From the NCBI GenBank assembly GCA_021815785.1, contig JAKAZS010000023.1, positions 1 to 36,001 on the forward strand: a DNA stretch of 36,001 nt, in the 5' to 3' direction. The notes below the pieces were generated by a model, which did not search any database, was not told the origin of the DNA, and saw only the letters and a program-made list of their open reading frames with translations. Shown piece by piece: positions 1-7,443 of the stretch (position 1 is the stretch's first letter; each line of letters begins with the position of its first letter). The position numbers and the translations under genes are program-made. Source of the DNA: a bacterium (GTDB lineage Bacteria; Cyanobacteriota; Vampirovibrionia; Obscuribacterales; JAKAZS01).

Positions 1-441
1 AATCAGTAATTTGCGGCCTTCTTTTAAAGTTACTAAGCCAGCTCTTTGAATAAGATTTTGGCTAAGACCGTTAGCTAAAGCACCTAGGGTCCCAAGGCTA
101 CAGGGAATAACAATCATACCCATCGTTGGATAAGAGCCACTGGCAATGGAAGCTCCATAGTCATTGAGTTTATGAATTTGAATTTGATTAAAATCAGCAC
201 AATTCAATTTTAGAGACTTTAAAACATTGATTTTTTCATCATTGATATTAAGAATAATGTCATGTTCTTCTTGTAAAACTCTGATACCAGCACTGGAAAT
301 AACAAATTCAACTTTCTGACCAAAAGCCAATAAATATTGTAAAAGTCTAAGCCCGTAAATAACCCCGCTGGCACCAGTTATGGCAATAACTAAAGGCTTG
401 TTTTGAGCATATGGTTGTTGCTGGTTAGTTAAATTTTCCAT
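1..441 (-). CDS. ubiX: Flavin prenyltransferase UbiX (C-terminus beyond window)
   Basis: Enzymes of this family attach a dimethylallyl group to FMN to make the prenylated flavin cofactor of UbiD-type decarboxylases, which act in quinone or aromatic-acid metabolism. I translated the frame by hand from the ATG at 441-439; it stays open to base 1, giving 147 residues, so the C-terminus is missing. The protein has the family Rossmann start with GASG at residues 23-26 after a short polar extension of about 15 residues. Around residues 101-125 is the stretch SGSYPTMGMIVIPCSLGTL, which matches the conserved flavin/phosphate-binding segment of UbiX/Pad1 proteins. The start lies only 3 bp after the stop of the upstream gene, so translation is probably coupled and this is the last visible gene of a six-gene minus-strand run. 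No ubiD is in the window. Identification is strong; the physiological pathway is not shown. Confidence 0.88.
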   Translation of the reverse strand, partial: MENLTNQQQPYAQNKPLVIAITGASGVIYGLRLLQYLLAFGQKVEFVISSAGIRVLQEEHDIILNINDEKINVLKSLKLNCADFNQIQIHKLNDYGASIASGSYPTMGMIVIPCSLGTLGALANGLSQNLIQRAGLVTLKEGRKLLI

Positions 442-444
442 TTT

Positions 445-1365
445 TTAAAACGGGTTTTGATTAATTGGGTTTGTATTGACATTATTGTTATTGTTATTTA
501 AGTTAGTATTTTCATTTTTGGAAAAATGTTTGACACTGCCAAAATCAACATTTGCTTGATTGTTGGATGCATTAACTGGTTGACTGATTGGTTCGCTTAA
601 CGTAGTTGGAGATTTGCCATAAGGTATTTTTAAAGGTGTATCTAATTTAACCGTCAAAGGTGACCCCTCATAAATATATAATTCATTATTCTTCTTAACC
701 AAAGATCGTATTTGCGATTTTTGACTAGAATTACTCATGGGGTTAGGACTATCAATACCATATATAGGATCATTTATTAAGTCTTTTTTGTGGGTTAGAG
801 CTGGACCAGAGCCTGGTCGTCTGCCCATACTATAAATAGAATTGGCTCCTGGTTTAATCGCATTAAAATTATTTTGTGATCCAACATAGCCAATTCCGGC
901 ACCAAGGTCAGGATTTATTTTGCGGGTTTGACCGGTCAATACTAATTCACCCATTAGTGATGCTACCAGTGGATAAGAATTGCCCTGAGGTGTTTCGATG
1001 GTAGTTAGTTCAATCTGTAATTTGCCAATTGGTTTAGGATCGCCTTTAAGTTTAGGAATTTTACTGGATGGTATAGCTTCAACAACTTCACCAATAACTT
1101 TTGAGCCCTGGGCAATAACTACATCTGTACCATTAGCAATAACCGGACTTACAACTTCAAGCACAAATTTATCGCCACTGTGACTTTTGGCTGAGCTAAT
1201 AGTATGATCAATTCTGGCTTCAAAAGTAGTTCCAGGTGGCAAAATAATAAACTTATTGCTATCTTGTGCTTGGGATCTTAGGTTGGCGTTAAAAATTAAT
1301 ATTAAGGAAAAAATAATATTAATTATCGTTGCTTTATTTTTCTTCATTGGCTGAATTCGTCTCAT
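445..1365 (-). CDS. Exported protein with faint VirB10-like segment
   Basis: 306 residues, not firmly recognised. A hydrophobic signal segment spans about residues 13-33 and ends near an AQA cleavage-like site. Residues about 40-140 contain spaced elements (LPPGTTFEARI, then GDKFVLEV, then IAQGSKVIGEVVEA, then a PQG turn) that recall the order seen in the C-terminal domain of VirB10/TrbI proteins, where a 'P-x-G-s-x-x-x-G' strand is typical. This is a resemblance by eye, not proof; other periplasmic beta proteins have similar patterns. The C-terminus is rich in Asn and Ser and probably disordered. The listed start overlaps the end of the upstream small gene by 32 bp; a second ATG six codons later (1347) would reduce the overlap to 14 bp and gives a better signal peptide (MKKNK). 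Neither start has a strong Shine-Dalgarno sequence, which suits translational coupling. The stop lies 3 bp from the ubiX start. Confidence 0.65.
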   Translation of the reverse strand: MRRIQPMKKNKATIINIIFSLILIFNANLRSQAQDSNKFIILPPGTTFEARIDHTISSAKSHSGDKFVLEVVSPVIANGTDVVIAQGSKVIGEVVEAIPSSKIPKLKGDPKPIGKLQIELTTIETPQGNSYPLVASLMGELVLTGQTRKINPDLGAGIGYVGSQNNFNAIKPGANSIYSMGRRPGSGPALTHKKDLINDPIYGIDSPNPMSNSSQKSQIRSLVKKNNELYIYEGSPLTVKLDTPLKIPYGKSPTTLSEPISQPVNASNNQANVDFGSVKHFSKNENTNLNNNNNNVNTNPINQNPF

Positions 1366-1576
1366 TAGGATTTGATTTAACTGTAATTATGGGTTTCTTC
1401 AGGTTAATCATGGTTTTATTAGCAAAAAATGCTATAGCAAGGGCTACCGAAATTAAAATTATGATTCTGGCTATGCCAAATATAAAAGATAAAATTTGGG
1501 GCAAGATAATTATTGCAGCAGCCAAAACAATTAAGATACCAATTATTTTTTTTAATTGTTCAGTATTAAAATTCAT
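1334..1576 (-). CDS. Small two-helix membrane protein
   Basis: 80 residues of unknown function. Two hydrophobic segments (about residues 11-33 and 36-52) are joined by a very short turn, followed by a basic and polar tail. This suggests an inner-membrane hairpin protein. Its ATG directly follows the stop of the upstream gene (TAAATG arrangement), and its 3' end overlaps the start of the next gene, so it is embedded in a coupled operon. The antisense reading frame over the same bases has no such context and is taken as a shadow. No family is recognised; it may be an accessory partner of the neighbouring 133-residue membrane protein. Confidence 0.6.
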   Translation of the reverse strand: MNFNTEQLKKIIGILIVLAAAIIILPQILSFIFGIARIIILISVALAIAFFANKTMINLKKPIITVKSNPNETNSANEEK

Positions 1577-1978
1577 TTAGCCTTCCTTATTTAGATATTT
1601 ATCGAACCTGTCAAGTACTACTGATGTTACGAGATTACTGCCAAGCCACCAGGCAAATAAGGCTGCAACCGGTACGAGAAAAATCCTGATTAATTCGGGA
1701 ATAAATGAGTAAACAAAAACCAAGGCTACTGATGTTAATCCTAGCGTAACTGTTTGACAGACACGTTTAATTAGCATTTCTTGACTTTCACGCGTTAGCA
1801 GTTGAAAGCTTCTTGACATAATGCTTAGGTATTGTAACCAATATTCCTTAGCCTGAGCTAATAAATTATTTTTGGTAAAGATGTTTTTCGGTTGGATGTT
1901 GTTATTCGCAGTAGCTTGTTTATTTTTACTAGAGGCATTTTGTTTGGGTGATTTGTTGTCAGGTTGAAAAGAATTCAT
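1577..1978 (-). CDS. Small membrane protein, polar N-terminus
   Basis: 133 residues, function unknown. The first ~40 residues are polar and rich in Asn, Lys and Gln, probably a disordered cytoplasmic tail. An amphipathic stretch (about 43-72) is followed by two hydrophobic segments (about residues 75-95 and 96-117) and a charged C-terminus. The overall form is a hairpin membrane protein. It sits 63 bp after the TPR gene and runs straight into the 80-residue membrane protein with no spacer. The two adjacent two-helix proteins may work as a pair; this is inference from position only. Confidence 0.6.
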   Translation of the reverse strand: MNSFQPDNKSPKQNASSKNKQATANNNIQPKNIFTKNNLLAQAKEYWLQYLSIMSRSFQLLTRESQEMLIKRVCQTVTLGLTSVALVFVYSFIPELIRIFLVPVAALFAWWLGSNLVTSVVLDRFDKYLNKEG

Positions 1979-2041
1979 AAACTACCTCAATTTTAATATT
2001 ACAGTTATTAATTTTACCTTAAATTTGCTCGTTTAGAAGAA

Positions 2042-3793
2042 TTAATTTTTTTTACCAATTTGTTTGTTGAGTTTTTTGAGATTTGATGCTACTTCATCTT
2101 TTAAAGGGTCATCATTATCAGCAGTTTCTAAGAAACAAATAGCATAATTGATCGCATCTTGTGTTTTAGGTGGTTTTTTAGCCCGGGCATAAACTGAGTA
2201 CAAGCCATAATAGGCTCTGGGGTATTGAGGATCAGCTATTAATGCTTGTTTGTAGTGATCAATTGCGACCATTGGTAAAGATGTTGTGGCGTCACCTAAG
2301 TCCGTTTGTCGTTTAGCTTCTTGTTTTTGTAATTTTATTTTATTAATACCTTGTTCGGCTTGTGAGGTAATTTCGGGAATTTTTAAAGCATAATTAAAAG
2401 CTCTTTGTGCCGATCTTAAATCACCATCATTAAACGCTTGATCAGCTAGAGTTAATAGTTCGTATGGATCCTGTTTATGTGAATCAATTACGTCCGAAAA
2501 TAATTTGCGCGATTCATTAAATTTATTTTGGGTTAAAGCTTTTTCAGCTTCAGATAATTTAATGCTTTCTTTTAAGTTATTGGCTCCAGATTTAATTATT
2601 TGAGCGGAAACATTTTTTTCCGTTACTACTGATTCTAATTTATTCATAAGATCCTGCCAACCTGGTGGGTATTGTCCGTCACGCCTAGCTTTACGATAGT
2701 AAACTCGAGACATTCCGAGTAAGGCATTAGCATTATCAGGATCAGTAGCTAAAATTGTTTTATATTCTTGTTCAGCAACATCTAGTTTATCTTGTCTAAG
2801 TGCAAGCTCAGCTAGATCTTTGCGCAAATTCATATCGTTAGGAAGGATTTCCAGGGCATTATGCATTTGACTCATGGCTAATTCACCATCGCCCCTTGTT
2901 GCATAGAATTTTGCCTGGTGCTTATAGGCGTCACTGTTATGGGGATCGGTTTTAATGGCCTCTTGCCAGGATGTAAGGGCTGCTGGTCCATCACCTTGCG
3001 TTTTGTAAATATCACCTTCAACTTGATACCATGATGATGAACGAGATTTTTCAGGTACTTCATGTAATTCCATAAAGGCATCTTCAGATTTACCCTGGCT
3101 TGCTAAAATCTGAGCATGGAGAGTATGAGCTAATGCGTAATTTTTATTTTGTTTTAAGGCTTGATTTAATAAGGTCTCTGCTTGAGGATCGTTTGGATTA
3201 ACTGTTAGTAATGCCTGAGCCAATAATGTCAAATTGACTTCGTTGTCAGATAATTGAACAGCTTTGGTCAATGGTTCAATGGCTTCGTTAGCTTCATCGC
3301 TAGCCAGTTTATCTAAGCCTAAGGTTTGTTGCGCAATTAAAATATCCGGATTGTCTTTGATGGCTCTTTTGCATAAATTTTCTGATGCTTGTAAATAAAG
3401 ATCCCGTTTAGCTGGAGAAGCAACATTTTTTGAATGAATATAAGCTACGTAGCCTCCAGCTGATATTATATTAGGGTTGTCAGCAAATTTATTTTTAGCC
3501 TTATATAATAATTTCTCGGCTTCGATAATTTTACTGGGAATACCTTGCTTGGCCAGGGCGACTGCTAATCCGGCATAGCAATCACCAGTATCATCGTTTT
3601 TCAACAAGGCTCGATAGGCATTTTCCGCTGGTAAAAAGCGGTTGGCAAGTAACAGTCTGTCGGCATCTTCAATTGTAAGATCGGTTGGTTTAGAAATGGT
3701 TTCTGGTGGTATTGTATCAGTATCATTAGCCCTAGCAAAATTCAGGGTATTCAAACACATTAAAATAAAAAAAATAATTTTATATTTAAGCAT
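2042..3793 (-). CDS. Exported TPR-repeat protein
   Basis: 583 residues. A signal peptide covers about residues 1-22 (hydrophobic core FFILMCLNTLNFA, cleavage after ARA). The remainder is almost wholly helical tetratricopeptide-like repeats, recognisable by recurrent patterns such as A-x-x-x-Y-x-x-x-L followed by D-P and an Ala-rich second helix, for example around residues 280-360 (AALTSWQEAIKTDPHNSDAY and following units) and again near 515-540. TPR arrays are protein-binding scaffolds; here the array would lie in the periplasm or at the cell surface. The gene starts 3 bp after the stop of the other TPR gene, so the two are almost certainly co-transcribed and translationally coupled. No enzymatic motif is seen. 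Partners are unknown; envelope assembly or service to the secretion genes across the divergent promoter are possibilities. Confidence 0.85.
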   Translation of the reverse strand: MLKYKIIFFILMCLNTLNFARANDTDTIPPETISKPTDLTIEDADRLLLANRFLPAENAYRALLKNDDTGDCYAGLAVALAKQGIPSKIIEAEKLLYKAKNKFADNPNIISAGGYVAYIHSKNVASPAKRDLYLQASENLCKRAIKDNPDILIAQQTLGLDKLASDEANEAIEPLTKAVQLSDNEVNLTLLAQALLTVNPNDPQAETLLNQALKQNKNYALAHTLHAQILASQGKSEDAFMELHEVPEKSRSSSWYQVEGDIYKTQGDGPAALTSWQEAIKTDPHNSDAYKHQAKFYATRGDGELAMSQMHNALEILPNDMNLRKDLAELALRQDKLDVAEQEYKTILATDPDNANALLGMSRVYYRKARRDGQYPPGWQDLMNKLESVVTEKNVSAQIIKSGANNLKESIKLSEAEKALTQNKFNESRKLFSDVIDSHKQDPYELLTLADQAFNDGDLRSAQRAFNYALKIPEITSQAEQGINKIKLQKQEAKRQTDLGDATTSLPMVAIDHYKQALIADPQYPRAYYGLYSVYARAKKPPKTQDAINYAICFLETADNDDPLKDEVASNLKKLNKQIGKKN

Positions 3794-3796
3794 AAT

Positions 3797-5620
3797 TTAT
3801 TTTTTTTCCAATTTTTTTGCTTTAGCAGATTCAACGTTAGCCTCTTTGGTATCACCAAGATTATTTAGTGCTTCAGCTAGTTTTTCATGAAGGAGTGGCA
3901 TACTAGGTGCCAGGATTATTGCTTCCCTTAGCGTTGAAGAAACTTCAATCCAATTGCCCTGTTGTTTTGCTGTTTCTGCTTGATCGAGTAATGGTTTGAC
4001 TCTACAAATGTCTAATTGTTTCAGGCTGGACTCGGCATTTGGTTCTTTAAAATTAGCAGCCGATCGATAAGCCGAGGCTGCTTCATCAAGTAAGCCTTGT
4101 TTTTCATTGCATAATCCCAGCAGATACCAGGCTTTGCCATTGGTGGGATTTTTTTCTAGTAAATTAGTTAATTGGGTTTTAGCATTAGCAAAGTCATTAC
4201 TGCGGATTTTACTTTCAACTTGAGCTAGTTCTTGCATTGATTCAACGTTATTGGTACTATTTTGACTGTTATTGGGCTTGGAATTATTATTAGCTGAACC
4301 CATATTTTGGTTAGTAATAGTATTCGAGTTATTATCAGTGTGTCCATTAGAATTATCAGTGGTATTAATATTTTCACCTAATCTTTTTAAAGCTGGGATT
4401 AAGTCGCCGTTGGCATAAGGATTAATTTGGTACGCCGTTTGATAGGCTCTCAAGGCATTGTTGCGGTCCGAAAGGGCTTCTTTACCTCTGCCATATATAT
4501 ATAATAATTCGGCATCACGAGGGTTTTGTTGAAGGCTTGCGGAAACCTTTTCAATTGTGGTGCTTAAGATTTGCGGACTTGCTAAAGGTGATTTAACCAC
4601 GGCAATATAATAGACTCGACGGGCTTTAGCTACATCAGGGTTATTTGGTTCAAGTTTCCAGCATTCTGAGTATTCAAGTCGGGCGTGTTCAAAATCACCT
4701 GATAATAAATAGGCTCCACCTAATAATAAATGATTATTAAATGATGGCTTGATTGAAACTGCTTGTCTGGCTACTTCAAGTAAGCCTCGAATGGCATCGG
4801 AATAATTCGGCACGAGTGTGCAGGCACGTCTGAACTCTATTGATGAGTTGAGCAGTCGTTGGAGATTCACACTTTGTTGCCCACTATTGGCAGCTATTTT
4901 AGCGTGTTCTTTAAGAATATTACCAAGTAAATAATGGCATTCAGCAAGTTCTTTGACTTCTTTTTTATCGGTCATATTCCAGTCTTTAGTAAGGGCTGAT
5001 CGTAGTTCAAGATAACCTTCTTCGATTTTATCTTGTTTTAGCAGCACTTTGCCAAGATGCAAGCGCATAGGGCCTGTATCAACCATTTTTACACATTTAC
5101 GATATTCAACTATCGCAATTGGATAATTGTTAGAAATATCAGCTTCATCGGCCATGTTTTCGCGGTTTTTAACGCTATCAGGATCTTTGCCCATTTTTTT
5201 GATGCATAAATCGAGATTTTGATCGGCAGGCAAATTAGTTGGATCGACATATAAAGCTTCTCGGTATTGATTCATCGCTCCATAATAATCATGTTTACCT
5301 AATAGGATATCTCCATAGTGTAATCGAGCTGCCGAAAGATTCGTTCGAAATTGTTTATTAAAAGGATCGCCGCTTAAGGCTTCCTCATGTTCCTTTATAG
5401 CTTGTGCCCATAACCCTTTACTGCCTAATTCCACGCCACGGTTATTGTGCTCAAGAGGATTATGGGGCTCTGGTGAAGTTAAATAGGTCGTATTATTGGC
5501 TGGAGTATAGGACCTTTTAGCCTGTCCGTTATTTAAATTAGCAATTAAAAATATAACTGAAAACAAATGTACAGTTGTAAACTGGTAAGCATTTTGATTT
5601 TTTTTGGAAATTAGACCCAT
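3797..5620 (-). CDS. Exported TPR-repeat protein with Asn-rich linker
   Basis: 607 residues. The N-terminus has a basic start and a hydrophobic stretch (about residues 19-32, LFSVIFLIANL) with likely cleavage after GQA, so it is exported. TPR units occur in two blocks: about residues 58-400 (for instance AIKEHEEALSGDP and AMNQYREALYVDP) and about residues 465-605. Between them, residues about 417-460 form an Asn/Ser/Thr-rich low-complexity linker, likely a flexible hinge. This is the first gene of the minus-strand operon; its start faces the 311-bp divergent region. The role is probably as a protein-interaction scaffold in the periplasm. The two TPR proteins are neighbours and alike in layout but not obviously recent duplicates. 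Confidence 0.85.
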   Translation of the reverse strand: MGLISKKNQNAYQFTTVHLFSVIFLIANLNNGQAKRSYTPANNTTYLTSPEPHNPLEHNNRGVELGSKGLWAQAIKEHEEALSGDPFNKQFRTNLSAARLHYGDILLGKHDYYGAMNQYREALYVDPTNLPADQNLDLCIKKMGKDPDSVKNRENMADEADISNNYPIAIVEYRKCVKMVDTGPMRLHLGKVLLKQDKIEEGYLELRSALTKDWNMTDKKEVKELAECHYLLGNILKEHAKIAANSGQQSVNLQRLLNSSIEFRRACTLVPNYSDAIRGLLEVARQAVSIKPSFNNHLLLGGAYLLSGDFEHARLEYSECWKLEPNNPDVAKARRVYYIAVVKSPLASPQILSTTIEKVSASLQQNPRDAELLYIYGRGKEALSDRNNALRAYQTAYQINPYANGDLIPALKRLGENINTTDNSNGHTDNNSNTITNQNMGSANNNSKPNNSQNSTNNVESMQELAQVESKIRSNDFANAKTQLTNLLEKNPTNGKAWYLLGLCNEKQGLLDEAASAYRSAANFKEPNAESSLKQLDICRVKPLLDQAETAKQQGNWIEVSSTLREAIILAPSMPLLHEKLAEALNNLGDTKEANVESAKAKKLEKK

Positions 5621-5743
5621 ATTAAGATTATGTTTTTTTAACTATAGTTAGTTATATTAAATATGTCTTAGTTTGAAATTACAAGTTTGAAATTATATAT
5701 TTGTATTTTACAATACAATTTACCCGATTAATTGGTATTCACC

Positions 5744-5771
5744 TTGACAATTCCTGAAAATAGATTAAAAT
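5744..5771 (+). promoter_or_regulatory. Candidate sigma70-type promoter (distal)
   Basis: TTGACA at 5744-5749 is a perfect -35 consensus. It is followed after 16 bp by TAAAAT at 5766-5771. It would give a leader of about 155 nt before the gene starting at 5932. AT-rich sequence makes chance -10 matches common, but the exact -35 is less likely by chance. Confidence 0.45.
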
Positions 5772-5839
5772 TTAATAAAAATTAATGGTGATTTTTTTTT
5801 AATATTCAACCAGTCAACCTTACTAAATTTTAATCTGTT

Positions 5840-5867
5840 TTGATTTATTGCTGGAATTTTATAAAAT
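5840..5867 (+). promoter_or_regulatory. Candidate sigma70-type promoter (proximal)
   Basis: TTGATT at 5840-5845 and TAAAAT at 5862-5867 have the same 16-bp spacing as the distal pair 96 bp upstream. The start point would be about 58 nt before the gene at 5932. It is an alternative to, or works in tandem with, the distal promoter. Confidence 0.35.
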
Positions 5868-5931
5868 TGCGTATTTTTTTTTACTAAGGGAATAATTAAT
5901 AATAGGTAGTTAATTACAGGATTTATTTTCT

Positions 5932-6819
5932 ATGAATATGAAAAATTTGTTTATAAAATTAAAATTTACGTTCATGTTAATTATATCAGTCAATTGGTTA
6001 ATTCCCTTAAACGCTAAATGTCAATCAGCTGACTTACCGCAAACAAATTTAGGGGCTTATGTTCATCATCCAGGTTATAATCAGTATGATCCCCAAGAGC
6101 AAAATGCGCGACATGGTCATTATGTAGCAGCTCCGCGTCAGATTCAGCAGATTGCCCAACAAAGCAATCAAATTAGTTTTACACCAACACCACGTCCAGC
6201 TGGTCCAGATGTATCTTTAGAACCAATTCCAGCTGATGAACCGATTCCGACAGCTGATTTCCCTCCCATGCCTGATAGGGCTGATTTACCAGGAGCGGCA
6301 AATTCAAGTCAAGTAATTCATCAAAGTTATTCAGGACAGTCTAGTCAGGCTGTCAGTAATCAGCAACAAAATAATCAACCTGGTAACGATCCATCCAAAG
6401 CCAGTATGCATCAGCACTATGCCCATGTTCAGGCTGGTGCATACGCGCCGCCCAATGTACAGCAAAGAATGAATCAAAGACAGGATTCATACAATGTTAA
6501 TAACGGCAGTAATCCAGTAGCTAATCCGGCTTTGCCGCAGTATACTGGAGCTACAACAGCTGATCTGAATAAACTTGGACCAGAGCCAGGCTTGCAAAAT
6601 ACTAATCCTAGTATGGCTGCACAGGCACCGACTGCTGTTGTGATTAACCAAAGTAAAACTCAGGATTTGTCTTTGCCTGATGACGATTATTCGGCACAAG
6701 GCAAACCTAATTACAAGGCAAAAAAATCTAAAAGATCTTCATTGATGTACCTAATGATGCCATTGCAAATGGGCGCTGGCATTGGCATGGGTATGGGTAT
6801 GAGTTTTATGCATTATTAA
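5932..6819 (+). CDS. Exported Gln/Pro-rich protein with glycine-methionine tail
   Basis: 295 residues, no recognised family. A signal peptide spans about residues 1-29 (hydrophobic core FMLIISVNWLIPL, cleavage near NAK or AKC; a Cys at about 30 is not in a clear lipobox). The mature part is low in complexity and rich in Gln, Asn, Pro and His, and probably extended. The last ~25 residues are hydrophobic and rich in Gly and Met (MGAGIGMGMGMSF), which could be a membrane-inserting or glycine-zipper-like tail. The segment AAPRQIQQI near residue 65 recurs in the next gene. A weak AGGA lies 10 bp before the ATG; an alternative ATG is two codons later. It is first in a run leading into the VirB6-like genes, so an envelope role in that apparatus is plausible. 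Confidence 0.7.
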   Translation: MNMKNLFIKLKFTFMLIISVNWLIPLNAKCQSADLPQTNLGAYVHHPGYNQYDPQEQNARHGHYVAAPRQIQQIAQQSNQISFTPTPRPAGPDVSLEPIPADEPIPTADFPPMPDRADLPGAANSSQVIHQSYSGQSSQAVSNQQQNNQPGNDPSKASMHQHYAHVQAGAYAPPNVQQRMNQRQDSYNVNNGSNPVANPALPQYTGATTADLNKLGPEPGLQNTNPSMAAQAPTAVVINQSKTQDLSLPDDDYSAQGKPNYKAKKSKRSSLMYLMMPLQMGAGIGMGMGMSFMHY

Positions 6820-6859
6820 AGTAAAGTTGTGATAGACAAGACAAGAAAGGATAAAAAAA

Positions 6860-7441
6860 ATGGTTTCAAAAATAAAAATTTTAACAATGAGCAATCTGAT
6901 TTTGTTATTAGTAATATTGTCAGGAAATTGTGATGTTAAGGCACAGTTTAAAGTTAAAAAGGATTCGTTAGAAAAATCAACATGGTATGAAGCACCAAGG
7001 CAAATACAAATTATTGATGATTCGCCAATAATTCATGATTATAGGCCAGCGCCACAAACTAATCAGGATAATCAATATGTAAATATTCCGGCTAATCCTG
7101 GTGGTAATTCAAGTTCTATTCCAGCTGGAGGTTTGCATTTTGGCACTCCAGCAGCTCGTGTTAGTGCTGGATCTAATTTGCCAAGTGCTGGTTTTGGTAC
7201 TAATATTCCAGTTGGTGGTATTGCCCATCCGCGCTCTTTGCCAGGAATTTCCCATGGTGGGTTGCTCCACCCGCCAAGGTCAGTATCAGTAGCTAACGCC
7301 CCACCAGCAACTAGTTATAAGCCTAGTGCTCCAGCCGTAAGCTCTTATGGTGGTTATAATAGTGGTGGGGGCAATTCTTATGTTGGTTCATCCAACAAAA
7401 GTACTCAGACTAATGTAAGAGGCACTTTACTGCGGAAGTAA
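6860..7441 (+). CDS. Small exported Gly/Pro/Ser-rich protein
   Basis: 193 residues, unknown function. A signal peptide covers about residues 1-29 (LILLLVILSG core, cleavage near VKA). Near residue 46 is YEAPRQIQII, which matches the APRQIQ element of the preceding protein. The rest is low complexity, rich in Gly, Pro, Ser and Ala, as in surface or periplasmic linkers. An AAGAAAGGA ribosome-binding sequence precedes the ATG. The stop is 2 bp before the start of the lipoprotein gene, so the two are coupled. The overlapping frame at 7101-7292 is a shadow. Confidence 0.7.
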   Translation: MVSKIKILTMSNLILLLVILSGNCDVKAQFKVKKDSLEKSTWYEAPRQIQIIDDSPIIHDYRPAPQTNQDNQYVNIPANPGGNSSSIPAGGLHFGTPAARVSAGSNLPSAGFGTNIPVGGIAHPRSLPGISHGGLLHPPRSVSVANAPPATSYKPSAPAVSSYGGYNSGGGNSYVGSSNKSTQTNVRGTLLRK

Positions 7442-7443
7442 TT

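Larger units (their letters stand above)
5621..5931. promoter_or_regulatory. Divergent intergenic region between TPR operon and envelope gene cluster
   Basis: This 311-bp, very AT-rich stretch separates two divergent operons and holds no credible ORF. Toward the plus strand it contains two promoter-like pairs, listed separately. Toward the minus strand only weak AT-rich -10-like hexamers near 5640-5660 are seen, without a convincing -35. Homopolymer T runs near 5795 and 5875 are present but have no stem that would make them terminators. The region probably drives both operons; shared regulation is inference. Confidence 0.5.
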
